DNA of 64,000 nucleotides from Liolophura sinensis. Taxonomy: Eukaryota; Mollusca; Polyplacophora; Chitonida; Chitonidae. The notes below the pieces were generated by a model. That model saw nothing but the letters and a program-made list of their open reading frames with translations. It ran no database searches and had not been told where the DNA came from. The stretch spans positions 54,972,237-55,036,236 of the forward strand of contig NC_088302.1 in NCBI RefSeq assembly GCF_032854445.1, read 5' to 3'. This document shows positions 11,389 through 21,189 of this stretch, in pieces. A program made the translations under genes and the position numbers. Positions within the stretch are counted from its first letter, which is position 1. Every line of letters starts with the position of its first letter.

Positions 11389-11759
11389 ATGACCATACCT
11401 TACGTTCGGTTTGAAACAGGCGTGCCCAACCCATCAGCATTCGACCCCGGGCAGTTAGTCGTTGACGGCTTGATGGAGATTTTCAAAGCAATATCAGCGT
11501 GGTGTAAATCGTGCAGAACTTGTTCAACAGAACCAAAGGTCATCGCACCATCAGTTGGAACGCACACTACTTGGGGATGTTTAAAAACCCACTGGACACG
11601 TCTCAGATTTCCACTATCGCCAAACAGATGGCTCCCGGGCGAACGCAGTACGTGCGCGAGGGCACTGAGGATGCCATCGCCGAACCTCATGATTTTCTGC
11701 GACTACGCACCCACATCTTCCCCGGAGAGATTCTGCACGCCTACCTGCCCAAGTCATAA
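11389..11759 (+). pseudogene. Packaging ATPase (FtsK/HerA-type) C-terminal remnant
   Basis: Two adjacent frames carry pieces of one protein. Frame 1 (from 11389) has PNPSAFDPGQLVVDGLMEIF, where LVVDGLM matches a Walker B strand. The acidic residue expected after the Asp (nt 11464-11466) is Gly. Frame 2 (11511-11759) has RTISWNAHYLGMFKNP, then a region resembling DASQI..LAKQM and an LRLRT...PGE tail, which I associate with the C-terminal half of Maverick/Polinton genome-packaging ATPases. A frameshift near 11500 and a stop separate the frames. No Walker A P-loop is visible upstream, so the N-terminal half is lost or unreadable. In intact elements this enzyme pumps the dsDNA genome into the capsid. 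Confidence 0.75.
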
Positions 11760-11797
11760 AACCTCTTACACACGGTCCCCTGACATCAGCGTCCGCC

Positions 11798-12064
11798 ATG
11801 TCACGCCGGCTCCAACGTTCCGCGTCCTTGCTGTCCCTGTTGGCTCGAGCTACCCTAGCCGTTCGATGAGCCGTTCATCACGGCAACGATGCGGGTTTAC
11901 TTCGGCGTTTGTGTAAATGTGCGAGGAATGTGTTAAATGGGAACGTTCCACTTCAGCCGGCTCAGAAGTCGAGGTTACAGCGGCACAAGACGGATCTCCG
12001 CACCTTGGTCAAAAAAGACCTTGGTCCCTTGCATAAGGAGGCATTGTTCAGAGCTTTGCTTTAA
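11798..12064 (+). pseudogene. Small basic Maverick virion-type protein remnant
   Basis: Starts with an ATG and the basic stretch MSRRLQRSASLLSLLARA, then loses its frame. A second piece in another frame (about 11958-12064) reads SRLQRHKTDLRTLVKKD. This layout, a short protein with a lysine/arginine-rich 'QRHK..LR.LV.K' segment, recurs as a small gene between ATPase and capsid genes in metazoan Maverick/Polintons, where its function is unclear. The hydrophobic/glycine-rich C-terminus I would expect is not readable. At least one frameshift is needed to connect the pieces. Confidence 0.5.
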
Positions 12065-12148
12065 TTGGATTTAATTTCTAGCCCCCCTCGACCCCGTCCC
12101 CATTATAGCAGCCATCGGCAGTGCCCTCATGAATGCCATCACGCGGTA

Positions 12149-12600
12149 ATGGAGCACGCCAAGAAAATCGCCTTCGTTGAACACGCTCACGCAGTCGCCG
12201 CCCGTCTCACCGGGTTATGGTGAGACGGTGAGAGATGGCATCGATCCTCCTTGACACGACCTCTCGGACGTGAACATCCCTCGAGATTGGGTATGCAGCT
12301 GAATGTGGTGGGGCGATCGAACGATCGATGGCGCAAGTGGATGCGGCAAGAGAAGAAACACATCATCCCAGTCGAAAAAATCTTTCGACACCCCAGTCTC
12401 TACCCGTCCGTTCTCACCCTCCTGGCTCACAGTTCACCTCTCCTCTTGCCTCCTCGTGTATCACGCCTCCTCCACCACCACCACCACGCCACACACGCGC
12501 CGACAACAGCGGCGGCCCGGACTCTGGCCGTCTCTAGCCATCGTACCATCGCAAGAGTCCGTGTTAAATACCACACCGAATGGAAAGACGGTCAGTCCGC
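12149..12600 (+). pseudogene. MEHAKK-type Maverick protein remnant
   Basis: An ATG at 12149 opens a 25-codon frame beginning MEHAKKIAFVE and ending in TGA at 12221-12223. The MEHAKK start is one I associate with a conserved, functionally uncharacterised protein encoded next to capsid genes in animal Maverick/Polintons. Downstream to about 12600 the three frames are open in patches (for example DRWRKWMRQEKKH, and a His-rich low-complexity run around 12470) but cannot be aligned with confidence. Truncated by the early stop. Confidence 0.45.
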
Positions 12601-12614
12601 CCGAAGGAGACCAC

Positions 12615-13300
12615 CCAAGAAACATATTTTACGTGACGCTGCCCAGTAACGGCTCGCTCGGCTACTTCCTCAAACAATACCTTGGCGTATTTCACCACGA
12701 AAATGGCACAGCCGATGTATTTGAATTGGAATGTGGATTGGTACCCCAGCACCTGGTCCATCGTTCGGGAGTACGAAGTGTTGTATGTCAAAGACGACAC
12801 GCATCGCGCTAAGCATAAGGAAAAATTGCCAGCAGGTTATTTTTCATCAACCAACGCACTCGCCAGGGCCCTGACAGGATTGTTGACCGACACGAACATC
12901 GCCTTGGTCAAGTATAATGCTGGTGATGTGACGCTCAGCTTCGATGACGTGCAGCGGAAATACATTGAGCGGTTTCGGAAACATTTGGGGCTCAGTTTCA
13001 TCCCGCGACTGAAGCAGGTCTTGAATTTACCGAACGACTGTATTATGGGGCCTACGCATCTGATCTATGCCGGTGCTGATGATTTACAGGCGACCATGCT
13101 AACGCTGTAGGTGAACAAGGACACTGTTGAACCACGCGTGGCTGCTGCTGGTCATCACAAAAGGGAAGTACGAGGGAAACACGTGTAATACATTCCCGTG
13201 CAGCGCAAGCATTTCTCGACGGTGGAAATCCACAAAAGGGACGACACTGGCAAACCCATGCCATTGGAACGTGGTGAAGTGGTGCTGACCCTTCCCTGTC
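12615..13300 (+). pseudogene. Penton-like (minor capsid) protein remnant
   Basis: The N-terminus FYVTLPSNGSLGYF (about 12629) lies in one frame. After a shift near 12680 a 142-codon frame (12682-13110) continues with FTTKMAQPMYLNWNVDWYPS, YVKDD, LPAGYFSS and FIPRLKQVLN. A further piece near 13198 reads QRKHFSTVEIHKRDDTGKP. I associate an N-terminal 'FYVTLPSN', an early 'F(T)TK(M)AQP' and a C-terminal 'F..VEIHIRDDTG' with a conserved virion protein of metazoan Maverick/Polintons, probably the single-jelly-roll penton homologue; that structural role is inference. Two or more frameshifts and a stop at 13108 disable it. It is followed at once by the basic core-like gene, the order expected in these elements. 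Confidence 0.65.
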
Positions 13301-13324
13301 TACAGCGGCGCTCCTTACTTTACA

Positions 13325-13798
13325 ATGAGCGTCCTAGACAACTCAGCGATATCTCGATCCTACATCGAGTATTACACCAAGAAAACTGGCGGACTTGGGT
13401 TACCTGTGGTTTGGGGTGCAACCGTACAGCGAGGTTACGGTTTGCTGGGCAGTTTTTCCAAGATGGCGCAACCGTTGTTAAAGCGTGCCGCGCGAGAGTT
13501 GAGAAAAACCGCGTTCTGCACCGGTCTGAAAGTCATGGGCGACATGTTGAGTGAACTACCGGTCAGCCGCGCCTTGAAACGACAAGCTCGCGATGGAGGA
13601 CAACAGTTGTTGGCCAAAGCAGGCCGCTATGCCCAGCGCATGGTAAGGGGGAAGTCTAGAAAACGGAAGCCCCGACGCACCACTCTCACTCGTCATCTGC
13701 ACGCAAGACGAAGACGTAAGCTTTCCTGGAAACTTCGCTCCACACCAAACCACGTTCCGCGCCGGATATTTTTAGCTAACGCCATGGCTCTCCCCTAG
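13325..13798 (+). pseudogene. Basic minor capsid/core-like protein (pX-like)
   Basis: A 157-codon open frame and the best-preserved one in the island. The N-terminus has SYIEYYTKKTGG, a Gly-rich segment VQRGYGLLGSF, then an amphipathic helix region (PLLKRAARELRKTAF...GLKVMGDML) and a very basic C-terminus (RKRKPRRTT, ARRRRK). This matches the pattern of small Maverick/adintovirus proteins likened to adenoviral minor core and membrane-active proteins, which sit inside the capsid near the DNA. The start at 13325 is the first ATG of the frame. It may run slightly past its original end because the original stop may be lost. Called a pseudogene because every neighbour is dead, although this frame itself is open. 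Confidence 0.6.
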
Positions 13799-13836
13799 GC
13801 CGGGTGTCGTTCTTCTGTCAGCAGTGACTTTGATTT

Positions 13837-14850
13837 GTGGACTTGGTTCGAGAAAGTCGCTTGGATGCCTACAGTCCCATGGCCAGTCTGAGTGACGTGG
13901 GGACCATGGAATTTATGATCACCAACGCGGGCGTTGACACTTACTTGGACTTGACCACCATGTTGTATAGGAAAGGAGAGATGTTGGAGGCCGGCAAGAG
14001 CGTAGATCTGTCCAACTTGTGGCTGCATTCACTGTGGCAATAGGTCGATTTCTCCCTGAACGACAAATCCACCATCACTTTAATCAACATGTTCCCACAT
14101 CGCGCCCACATGGAGACGTTGTTGTCTTACGGCACAGAGGCCCAAGAACACCCAGCTGTGGTACAGGGCCACCCCCGTGATGTTTGACAGGGCGGATGAG
14201 AGCAATACCGCGTTTTGTTTATTTATTTGATTGGTGTTTTTTGCCGTACTCAAGAATATTTCACTTATACGACGGCGGCCAGCATTATGGTGGGTGGAAA
14301 CAGGGCAGAGCCCGGGGGAAACCCAAGACCATCAGCAGGCTGCTGACAGACCTTCCCACGAAGTGGGTCGATAGAAATGCTGGGGCGCCTGCACTGCGAC
14401 ATGTTCCTGCAACGCCGTCACCTACTCAACAACGTGAGCGTCGGCATCCGACTCACCCCGTCCAAGGGCCCGATTGCCTTGATGTTCGGTGAGGAGAATC
14501 CCGACTACAAGACCCGGCTGGAAGAGGTGTTAGTCTTTGTGCGCAAAGTCAAGGTGATCAGTGATGTTCAGCTGGGACATTTGAAAGCTTTGGACGAGGC
14601 CCCTGTCGGGCAGCTTACCGACACCTTTAGTGGTGGGATACCTGAGAAGCACGGCGAGAGGTATGATAAAATTCCCTTCCATTTCCAGTACTTGTACACG
14701 AACTTCGTCTCCTTGTATGTTGGAGGACGTCAAATTCCTGCCAAGCCTCTGACACCTGACTTTTTCACCGGAGGTTTCGTCAGAACGTACACGAAACTCT
14801 TCACCAATACGGGGAAAGTGTTCCACGATGATGGAAACAGCATCCTCCGC
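13837..14850 (+). pseudogene. Major-capsid-like (F54H12.2-like) gene, broken and SINE-split
   Basis: Three pieces of one protein. (1) 13837-14040: TMEFMITNAGVDTYLDLTTM and a WLHSL segment, ended by an in-frame TAG at 14041. (2) The same frame then continues VDFSLNDK, MFPHRAHMETLLSYGTEAQ and shifts frame near 14155. (3) After a SINE at 14214-14361, from about 14377: LGRLHCDMFLQRRHLLNN, IRLTPSKGPIALM, a region ending VLVFVRKVKVI, FVSLYVGGRQIP and VFHDDGNSI. I recognise the family that databases label F54H12.2-like, a Maverick/Polinton virion protein and probably the double-jelly-roll major capsid protein (role inferred). Similarity stops near 14850, so the C-terminal part is missing; the sequence there switches to minus-strand polymerase. 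Confidence 0.75.
14214..14361 (-). mobile_element. SINE (family 1) 3' portion inserted in the capsid gene
   Basis: On the plus strand it starts with the A/T tail complement TTTATTTATTTGATTGGTGT and runs through CAAGAATATTTCACTTATAC, GACGGCGGCCAGCATTATGG and GGGGGAAACCCAAGACCATC. Only the 3' body is present; the tRNA head is missing, so it is 5'-truncated. It separates two parts of the capsid-like coding sequence. No convincing TSD is seen. Confidence 0.9.
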
Positions 14851-15490
14851 ACCACGCCAGGAAAGGGTAAAGCTGTTTCTTGATGACATTCAGGTCGTAC
14901 TTCCCCGAGTTGAAGCCGAGGACGGGGAGCTGGTCAACAGAGACGATGAATTTTTGTGTAACTGTTTGATGTCATTGGATCGATGCGCTCTTCCAGCTGA
15001 TCCAGGATGTAGGCGTAACGCTCTGTGAGATAGGCGCTACTGACCTCGCTGATGGAATTGAGATTAGCCATCATCCGTTCTACGAAAGTGTGGGGATCAC
15101 CGGTAGAGATGAAGCACACTGGCTGGTCGTGGGTGGGTGGCGGTGGTTGGGGGGAAGCTCACGTTGGAGTTTGCGCTGACATTCGTGGAGATGTCGTGGA
15201 AGTCCATTCCGTTGAGCCGGTAGTCGGTTCGTCCACAGGGGTCAGGTAAGCTTTGAAGTTGTAACACGCTCGGTAAAGGATTATTTTGTCGTCGTCTGCC
15301 ATGCCCATGTCCGCCAAAACTTCGAAATAGTCGGTTGATTCGGGTATTTACTTTGAACGGTGTCCTGAACATTCTACCGTGCCGTCGTAATTTACATGCA
15401 TTACGAATAGCCTTATGGCACACTTCACATGTGTAGGGTTGGGCGTAACGAACCAGGTCCATGTTGTAGCTGAAGATTCAACATGGTGGA
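14850..15490 (-). pseudogene. Protein-primed DNA polymerase B, N-terminal exonuclease remnant
   Basis: Reading leftward from about 15475, a Cys/His knuckle (YTCEVCHKAIRNACKLRRH) comes first. Then, in other frames, come ADDDKIILYRACYNFKAYL (about 15245-15300), NVSANSNVS, CFISTGDPHTFVERMMANL (15119 leftward), and finally DQLPVLGFNSGKYDLNVIK (about 14880-14938). The last piece is a good match to exonuclease motif II of family B protein-primed polymerases (GFNSxxYDL). The Exo I position reads YNFKAY, where an acidic D-x-E is expected, so both catalytic acids are replaced (N and K). At least three frameshifts. The remaining exonuclease part and the whole polymerase domain are absent: sequence left of about 14850 is plus-strand capsid. 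In intact elements this enzyme replicates the linear genome from a protein primer. Confidence 0.78.
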
Positions 15491-15599
15491 AGCATAGCGC
15501 TGTGGACTGCGATGGGTGGCCTGGCCCGTTAGACAAAAATCCTTGGGCTTGCCGATGAAGTTATTGATTTTATCTAACGAGCCAGGCGGCGGCTTTGCC

Positions 15600-15960
15600 A
15601 GATCTATGTTGGTGTGGCGTGTTGAAAACATGGCAGCAGCGTGCGTGGGGTTTGCAGATGAAGTTTGCGATAGTCTTCCGTTCCAGACGGCCTTTTCGCC
15701 GAATCCGTCTATAGCTGGGGAATTATGTTGGTGTGGCGTAGCAAGAATCATGCGGCGGAGCGTGTTTAAACACGGCAGCAGTGTCCGTGGAGCTCACCGA
15801 TGAATTATGTAATCGTGTCTTACGGTCCAGGCTGCCACTTTGCCGGATCTGTCTATAAGTAGGGGAATTATGTTGGTGTGGCGTGACAAGAAGCGTGTTT
15901 AAACACGGCAATAACGTACGTCGGGCTCACCGATGAAGTTTGTGAAGTACGTCGGCCCGC
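15600..15960 (-). repeat. Three imperfect direct repeats upstream of polymerase remnant
   Basis: ATGTTGGTGTGGCGT occurs at 15606-15620, 15725-15739 and 15870-15884 (steps of 119 and 145 bp). Each is followed by a related tail ending in TCACCGATGAA or GCAGATGAA. Units 2 and 3 each contain the perfect palindrome CGTGTTTAAACACG (15761-15774 and 15894-15907). The block lies just 5' of the minus-strand polymerase gene, where a promoter or upstream control region would sit. Minus-strand frames through it (repeated ...TPHQHNS...) are probably by-products of the repeats. Confidence 0.75.
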
Positions 15961-15964
15961 TGGA

Positions 15965-16620
15965 AGGAGGCTTGTCGTACGTGTTGTGTGTGTGGTATAA
16001 TGAGGAGACGTGTGAGCACAGCGTGGTGATGGTGGCCGCGGTGTGCACATGTACTGAGAACACGCTTTGCTCCTCTTTTTCCCCCGTGCATCTGCCTTCT
16101 GCGACCAGACTCGCGCTGGCATTGTGCACATATGTGGGCCATGATTGTTTGAAGAGAGATGTCGTCCACTAACACTTTCGAACCGTGTTTGTTCACACTA
16201 CTCAACCTTTGAGGGATCCACTACTGTGGATGCCGGTAATGAGGGTGCTCCTTTCCTCCTGTCGGCAGCGAACTGCGAATGAAAGAAAATCCTACACTTT
16301 TAGCTGTAGCTGCACGCTCCTCCGTTTCACCCAACTCTCTATTTTATCCCGTCAGTGAGGACGTGAAAGAAATTCGCCCCCCAACACCGAGCCGCTCATT
16401 GCTCTGTCCGCCCGCCTCCCATTGGAGTACACGGCGCGGACGTCAACAAAATCCAAACAGGACAATCCAACCCACCCCACTGGCCCGTTTTGGTGTGCCG
16501 CAGGTCAACATTTAATTCTACAAGCCGACCACACTGACTCCGAATACCGCACCACGCTTATCAGCACAGTCAGACAGAAAAGGACTGGTGTCCAGGTCAC
16601 AAACTAAGACTTGGATTTAA
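15965..16620. other. Right part of the Maverick relic, unassigned
   Basis: CpG-containing sequence with overlapping frames on both strands (for example 16279-16515 plus, 15899-16205 minus). None shows a motif I recognise. Composition returns to the AT-rich host background near 16620, which I take as the approximate right edge. No terminal inverted repeat partner was identified near 9480. Confidence 0.4.
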
Positions 16621-16904
16621 TTCAGGAATACATCACTGAGAATATATTTCACATCCTTTAACCTTAAGTATTACCATCATTGCAGTTATTTATTTATGAT
16701 GAATGATTTGGCATTTTATTAGAAACTGCTAATCGCTTCTCTTACTTAAACTTTCTTAACTTTTTAACGTTGTTTCCTTAGCGTGCCCAAAATGACAACT
16801 AGATTCATGTGCACTCAGCATCCTTGGTGGAGATTTAAACCATAATTGTTTTGATCAAGTTTTGAAATGGCAGACAGAAATTAGAGTACATAGCTATTTG
16901 TACA

Positions 16905-17060
16905 AAATATATCATATCTCATATATCATATCATATCATATCTCATATGTCATATCATATCATATCAAATGATATCATATCATATCATATCAAATGATAT
17001 CATATCATATCATATCTCATATCGTATCATATCATATCTCATATCGTATCATATCATATG
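16905..17060. repeat. CATAT satellite
   Basis: Short tandem array of a 5-bp ATATC/CATAT unit with interspersed CTCATATC and CAAATGATATC variants. Much of it is locally self-complementary (TGATATCA), so it could form hairpins. Confidence 0.93.
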
Positions 17061-17061
17061 G

Positions 17062-20000
17062 TGAAAGCAACGTTTTCTGTATTTAGTGAATGCCTCGAAA
17101 ACATACAAATTTAATTTGGAGAGACTTTACGCGTGACTGGTAAAATGAAAAGTTCATGTGGGCGGTGTAAATGGCAAGTGCGAAAGTGTGCCAAAGCTTT
17201 AGTCGGTCTGAGGAAGCTGTTCACATCTGGAGGTCTAAGAGTCCTATTGTATTTACAAAGAAGAGCTGGAATGAATGAGTCTGAGTACAAAGATACCACT
17301 CATAGGGCATCTGGCTACGAAAGGGAACATAAAGGGACTTGGATCTTTTGCATTCTGACGAGTTTCAAACATGTTCTAACTAGGAGTGGCTTCTACTTAG
17401 TCTCACACGATGAAGCCAAATATAGCAAGGACATGCGAGACAAATTGTGTGATCGTGATCAAGCTTGCTTTGTTCGACCCTTTTGTACAAGATGAAACTA
17501 CGATCGTTCGCCTCTAAATTGTCCGTCTGCTATTGAGGCAGTTGTCTTAGGTGTCTTCCAGGAAGAGAGCCTCCAAGGATAGCTCGGCAATGGCTGAATG
17601 GCTGTAATTATAGGTTCATTGACATAAAAAAGACAGGGTGGGGTTAACAAGTTGTTTTTAGTACATACTCCCTCTTACTTAGGACAGGGCAATGTCCGAA
17701 GCCACGTCCTGCATAAATTCATGAATTGTACTTAATGAAGCCAAGTTCAGCTCTTATATTAATTCACCTTCATTTCTTATATTAATTCACCAGCTTTAAC
17801 ATAACGATGGGATGACAAGGCATATAAAACGTTGTAACGATTTAAAATTTCGATCTCCCAAAACCAGCTACTTTTTCAAATATTTATAATAATGTATTTT
17901 AATATTGAGTCTACCGAGCTATCTTAATCCGAGCCGCCCATGCACAAGGATGGCAGCCTTTACCAGTTACCAAGCCTATTGGCGCCCGTGTTTGTCACAT
18001 CCCTCGAAAATTTAAAATCTTTTTTTCTTCCAAATAAATATAATATTACTGCGGTTAACCTTGGTCTCTCGATGGTCTGGCCGTGGCTTTGATTACCTGT
18101 TTGTTTGAGTGTTTAGTTACATATGATCATCAGTCTGTGTGGAACTGCTTCTGTGTCAGAAAATCTTTAGATATACAGAGGTTGTTAAACGCCAACAAAT
18201 CTTTCACCAAACTTCTAGGGATAATTAAGAATAAGCTCAACGGTATACATTAAGCAGTTTATTCTTATCCATATGAGGGCTACCAGAATTGGCAACTGTA
18301 ATCTGTAAATCTGCACACTTCTAACATACAATGGAACTGTGTGGAATTCTAACAAATGTTATCCCAGTGAGAAAATCTCAACAACTCAGTGAAGCATTGT
18401 ACGTGTTGAAAATTCAGTGACTATATTTGTGTCACAGTATTATCGCTATTATGGATTACACTTTTTGAATAAAGCACAGATTCTAGCTCTGAAAATTTGG
18501 CTGAGACCACTGTGGGTTTCGAATCAGCGATCACTGAGTCACCTATACCGAATCTATACCTGTCAGCTATATTTGTGCCTATTTAATTTGCAGGAGCCGT
18601 TATAATACCTGCCATTCGGTTGGATCGGTTGGTTACTATGACATGTTCGGAAACAAGTAAGCTATCTGTTAGCACAGGTGACGGAAAGGGGCGATCCGGA
18701 GGGAAAGACGATAGACAGGTGGACAAAAATTCCTATATTTATTCAACCTCGTTGAAAAGTATCAACGGCAAATATATCACCGCCTCATGTCAAACTGAAC
18801 AGAAAAATAATCAAAAAGAGTCAAAAACGTAAAAAAATTCCCCCAAAATGTTCTTTTCAGACCGTTCCGCGTCCGATTTGAACACTGAGACAACTTTGGG
18901 TCAAATAACAATTTAGCGTGACATCTTGTCATAAAGTTGTATTGACAGAAAAGTAAAAAAGCTAATCTTCCTGTGGAAATATGCAATCATGTAAATCAGT
19001 TTATTTACAATACGTCGTTGGCAACAAAACGTGATGGGGCTTTGCCGATTAGTGTGTGGTGTAGTTGATAACATATAAATCGATAATCCATGGGTCCCGG
19101 GTCCCACCCAGGACATGCAGATGTTCAAAGATCTCATGATCCCTTCAATAGATGCCTGTTGCCATACACCGACTAGCAATTCTTAAAACAAGCATTCAGT
19201 TGCTGTGATCCACTTTAACTTAAAGGAATCGCAGTGGTTAGAGGCTCCTCAAACATTGCGTCGCGTTGGCACGCTAAGCATTCGGCCACGGAGCAAATCC
19301 GTTTAGGAGCGTATAGCGAAATTGTAAATAAGGTTTCTGCAGGTGTATTAAACTCACCAGATTTTGAAAGTAAAATAAAATCTTTTAGAATCTCGGTTCT
19401 CGGCCGTGTTTGCAATGACTTGGTATCTTTCTGACAGATTTTTCAGTATTTTCTAGACAGATGGAACTATTTCAAGTTTTGTTAATCATTACTTCGTATG
19501 ATATATGATATGTCTTTTATCAACTCCCTTCTGGACTTTTATGGGGAGCCCTTTGGTGGCTAAGGTGGATTTGCTCAGGGAAGTGACTATTAGTTTACAC
19601 AAACCAGAATTAACAGATACTGTCAAGCGATTTTCATGAATGAAACAACATTTATTTTTATTATATCCAGACTGTTCTGCCTTAAGGGCATGATGTGTGT
19701 TGTCTTACCTGGGTTCTTGCCAATCTCGGCATTAGCTGTGATGAATTACCAGGCTGTGATATTAGTATGCTGGAAAAAATTACTTCGTAATTAAGACGAC
19801 AGTGCCAACCTCATGGGTAATTATATTAGACACGTCTACTGGCAAAAGAGAACGGAACTGTGAAGAAGAGGTCATTTTGTGAAGGTTGGGTCCGTAAATA
19901 TCTGCCAGTTTACAAAACAGTTCCATAGCATTATTGTACAAGCAATAATAAAGTTACCTGTGGATTTTGGATCTTGGCAGCGCTTGTTTCCAACTTCATC

Positions 20001-20640
20001 CTTTAAAGACTTCTGGCGAAATGTAGATGCTCCAGCGGAACTTCCAGAATGTATCCATTTAGATTGGAATCAAGCATCATTCCATGTATAGCATGTAATT
20101 TCTGGTGCACTTCTTTATAAAATGTGACCGCTGTGGGGACTTGATTTTATACGTTATTGTTCAGATTTGAATCATTGACAGCATTAAATAAACTTTCTTC
20201 TGAGTATTTCGTGTTATTTAGACTTATATAATGCACAAAAAGCATAAAGTTTTCTTTTATTTATCGTGTCCATAGCCTGGCTAGGCTGGTCAAAAAATAA
20301 AAATAAACACAAGGTGTTTTGGACCCCTATGTCAAACTTAACATCACAACAAGGTGTTTTGGCACCCCAATATCAAACTTAACATCTCAGCTATTATTGT
20401 TATAGACCTAAACTAAAAGTTCGAGAACTGTTTCTCATGAGTGACTGAGCTCTACAACCTTTAACTCATGGTCAGCATTGTTTTAGATTAACATATAGGT
20501 TGTGTCCTCTGTACTGAGTGATGTACGCGGTTGTACCTTTTTTGTTTGTGTAAATATGCATTATTATGAGTATATTCCCATCATCTAGAATAATGGCTTC
20601 TTGAAATATTCATTGAGGAAGTCAAAAACACGAGCACAGC
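17062..20640. other. Region with no supported gene
   Basis: Contains a fragment of the second SINE family (18433-18545) and a two-copy direct repeat of about 38 bp with ACAAGGTGTTTTGG (20310-20385). Frames such as 17133-17495 (120 codons, several Cys) and 18620-18832 have AT-rich, non-coding-like composition and no motif I recognise. Confidence 0.55.
18433..18545 (-). mobile_element. tRNA-headed SINE fragment (family 2)
   Basis: Matches 28098-28205: both carry CAGTATTATCG, ATGGATTACACTTT, GAAT(A)AAGCACAGATTCTAG and GGCTGAGACCACTG on the plus strand, followed by a GGGTTTCGAA block that is a B-box on the minus strand. The head beyond the B-box is diverged or missing here. Confidence 0.75.
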
Positions 20641-20689
20641 TCAGGACAAAGCGGCTTTATTCGCAACTATTTGACGAAACAATTTGTAC

Positions 20690-20840
20690 GCAAGAGATAA
20701 CAAAACCAGTTTGATGGAACTACATGCTATAAGGCAGAAATCTGCGAGGACATTGTAATGGAACCTCAAGCTATAAGCAAGAGACATCAACGGAACGACA
20801 AGGTATAGTAAGAGTCAGCGAAAAGAATCTGATTTAATGA
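20690..20840 (+). repeat. Degenerate 43-bp-type array, left edge of inverted cluster
   Basis: Three or four diverged units around TACATGCTATAAGGCAG, CTCAAGCTATAAGCAAGAG and CAAGGTATAGTAAGAG, separated by GACATTGTAATGGAAC-like spacers. These match the plus-orientation 43-bp family at 25520-25920. It suggests that another composite unit once lay to the left of unit i. Confidence 0.55.
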
Positions 20841-21189
20841 CAAGCTATAGGCAACACCCAGCATTTAAACAAAATAACTTATATATTGTTATTTCCTTGA
20901 GAAATACATAAATACAAACAGGATAGAGCATTTTTATAATAATTGATTATTTCTGAACTTGTTTAAAATAACAAGGATTACATAACATAAAAGATTTTAT
21001 CCTATAATTTGCATACGTCAATGCTATAACAATTCACTTATTCTTATTACACGGTATTATTTGCCATTCATTTGTTCACGTACTGCCATACACAAGTTTG
21101 TTCAGTTGTAGCAATCATTCAGCTTTCGTGACAGCTGAAGAAGATTAATACAAAGTCTTGATTTCGTCAGAAATAGGGCCATATATAAA

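Larger units (their letters stand above)
9480..16620. mobile_element. Decayed Maverick/Polinton (adintovirus-like) dsDNA element
   Basis: A CpG- and GC-richer island inside AT-rich DNA. It holds remnants of the module that defines Maverick/Polinton elements and related integrated viruses: retroviral-type integrase, FtsK/HerA-type packaging ATPase, small virion proteins, penton-like, basic core-like and capsid-like proteins on the plus strand, and protein-primed DNA polymerase B on the minus strand. No frame is intact; stops, frameshifts, a CA microsatellite and a SINE interrupt them. I found no cysteine protease, no polymerase domain beyond the exonuclease part, and no terminal inverted repeats, so both ends are uncertain. 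Normal elements are about 15-25 kb, so this copy is incomplete. Assignment is by motif recognition only. Confidence 0.85.

Noticed and set aside
9480-16620. Terminal inverted repeats of the Maverick relic
   Set aside because: I compared both approximate edges by eye and found no convincing inverted match; the ends may be deleted.
17133-17495. 120-codon Cys-containing ORF
   Set aside because: No family motif or conserved spacing of Cys; no splice or promoter context; probably chance.
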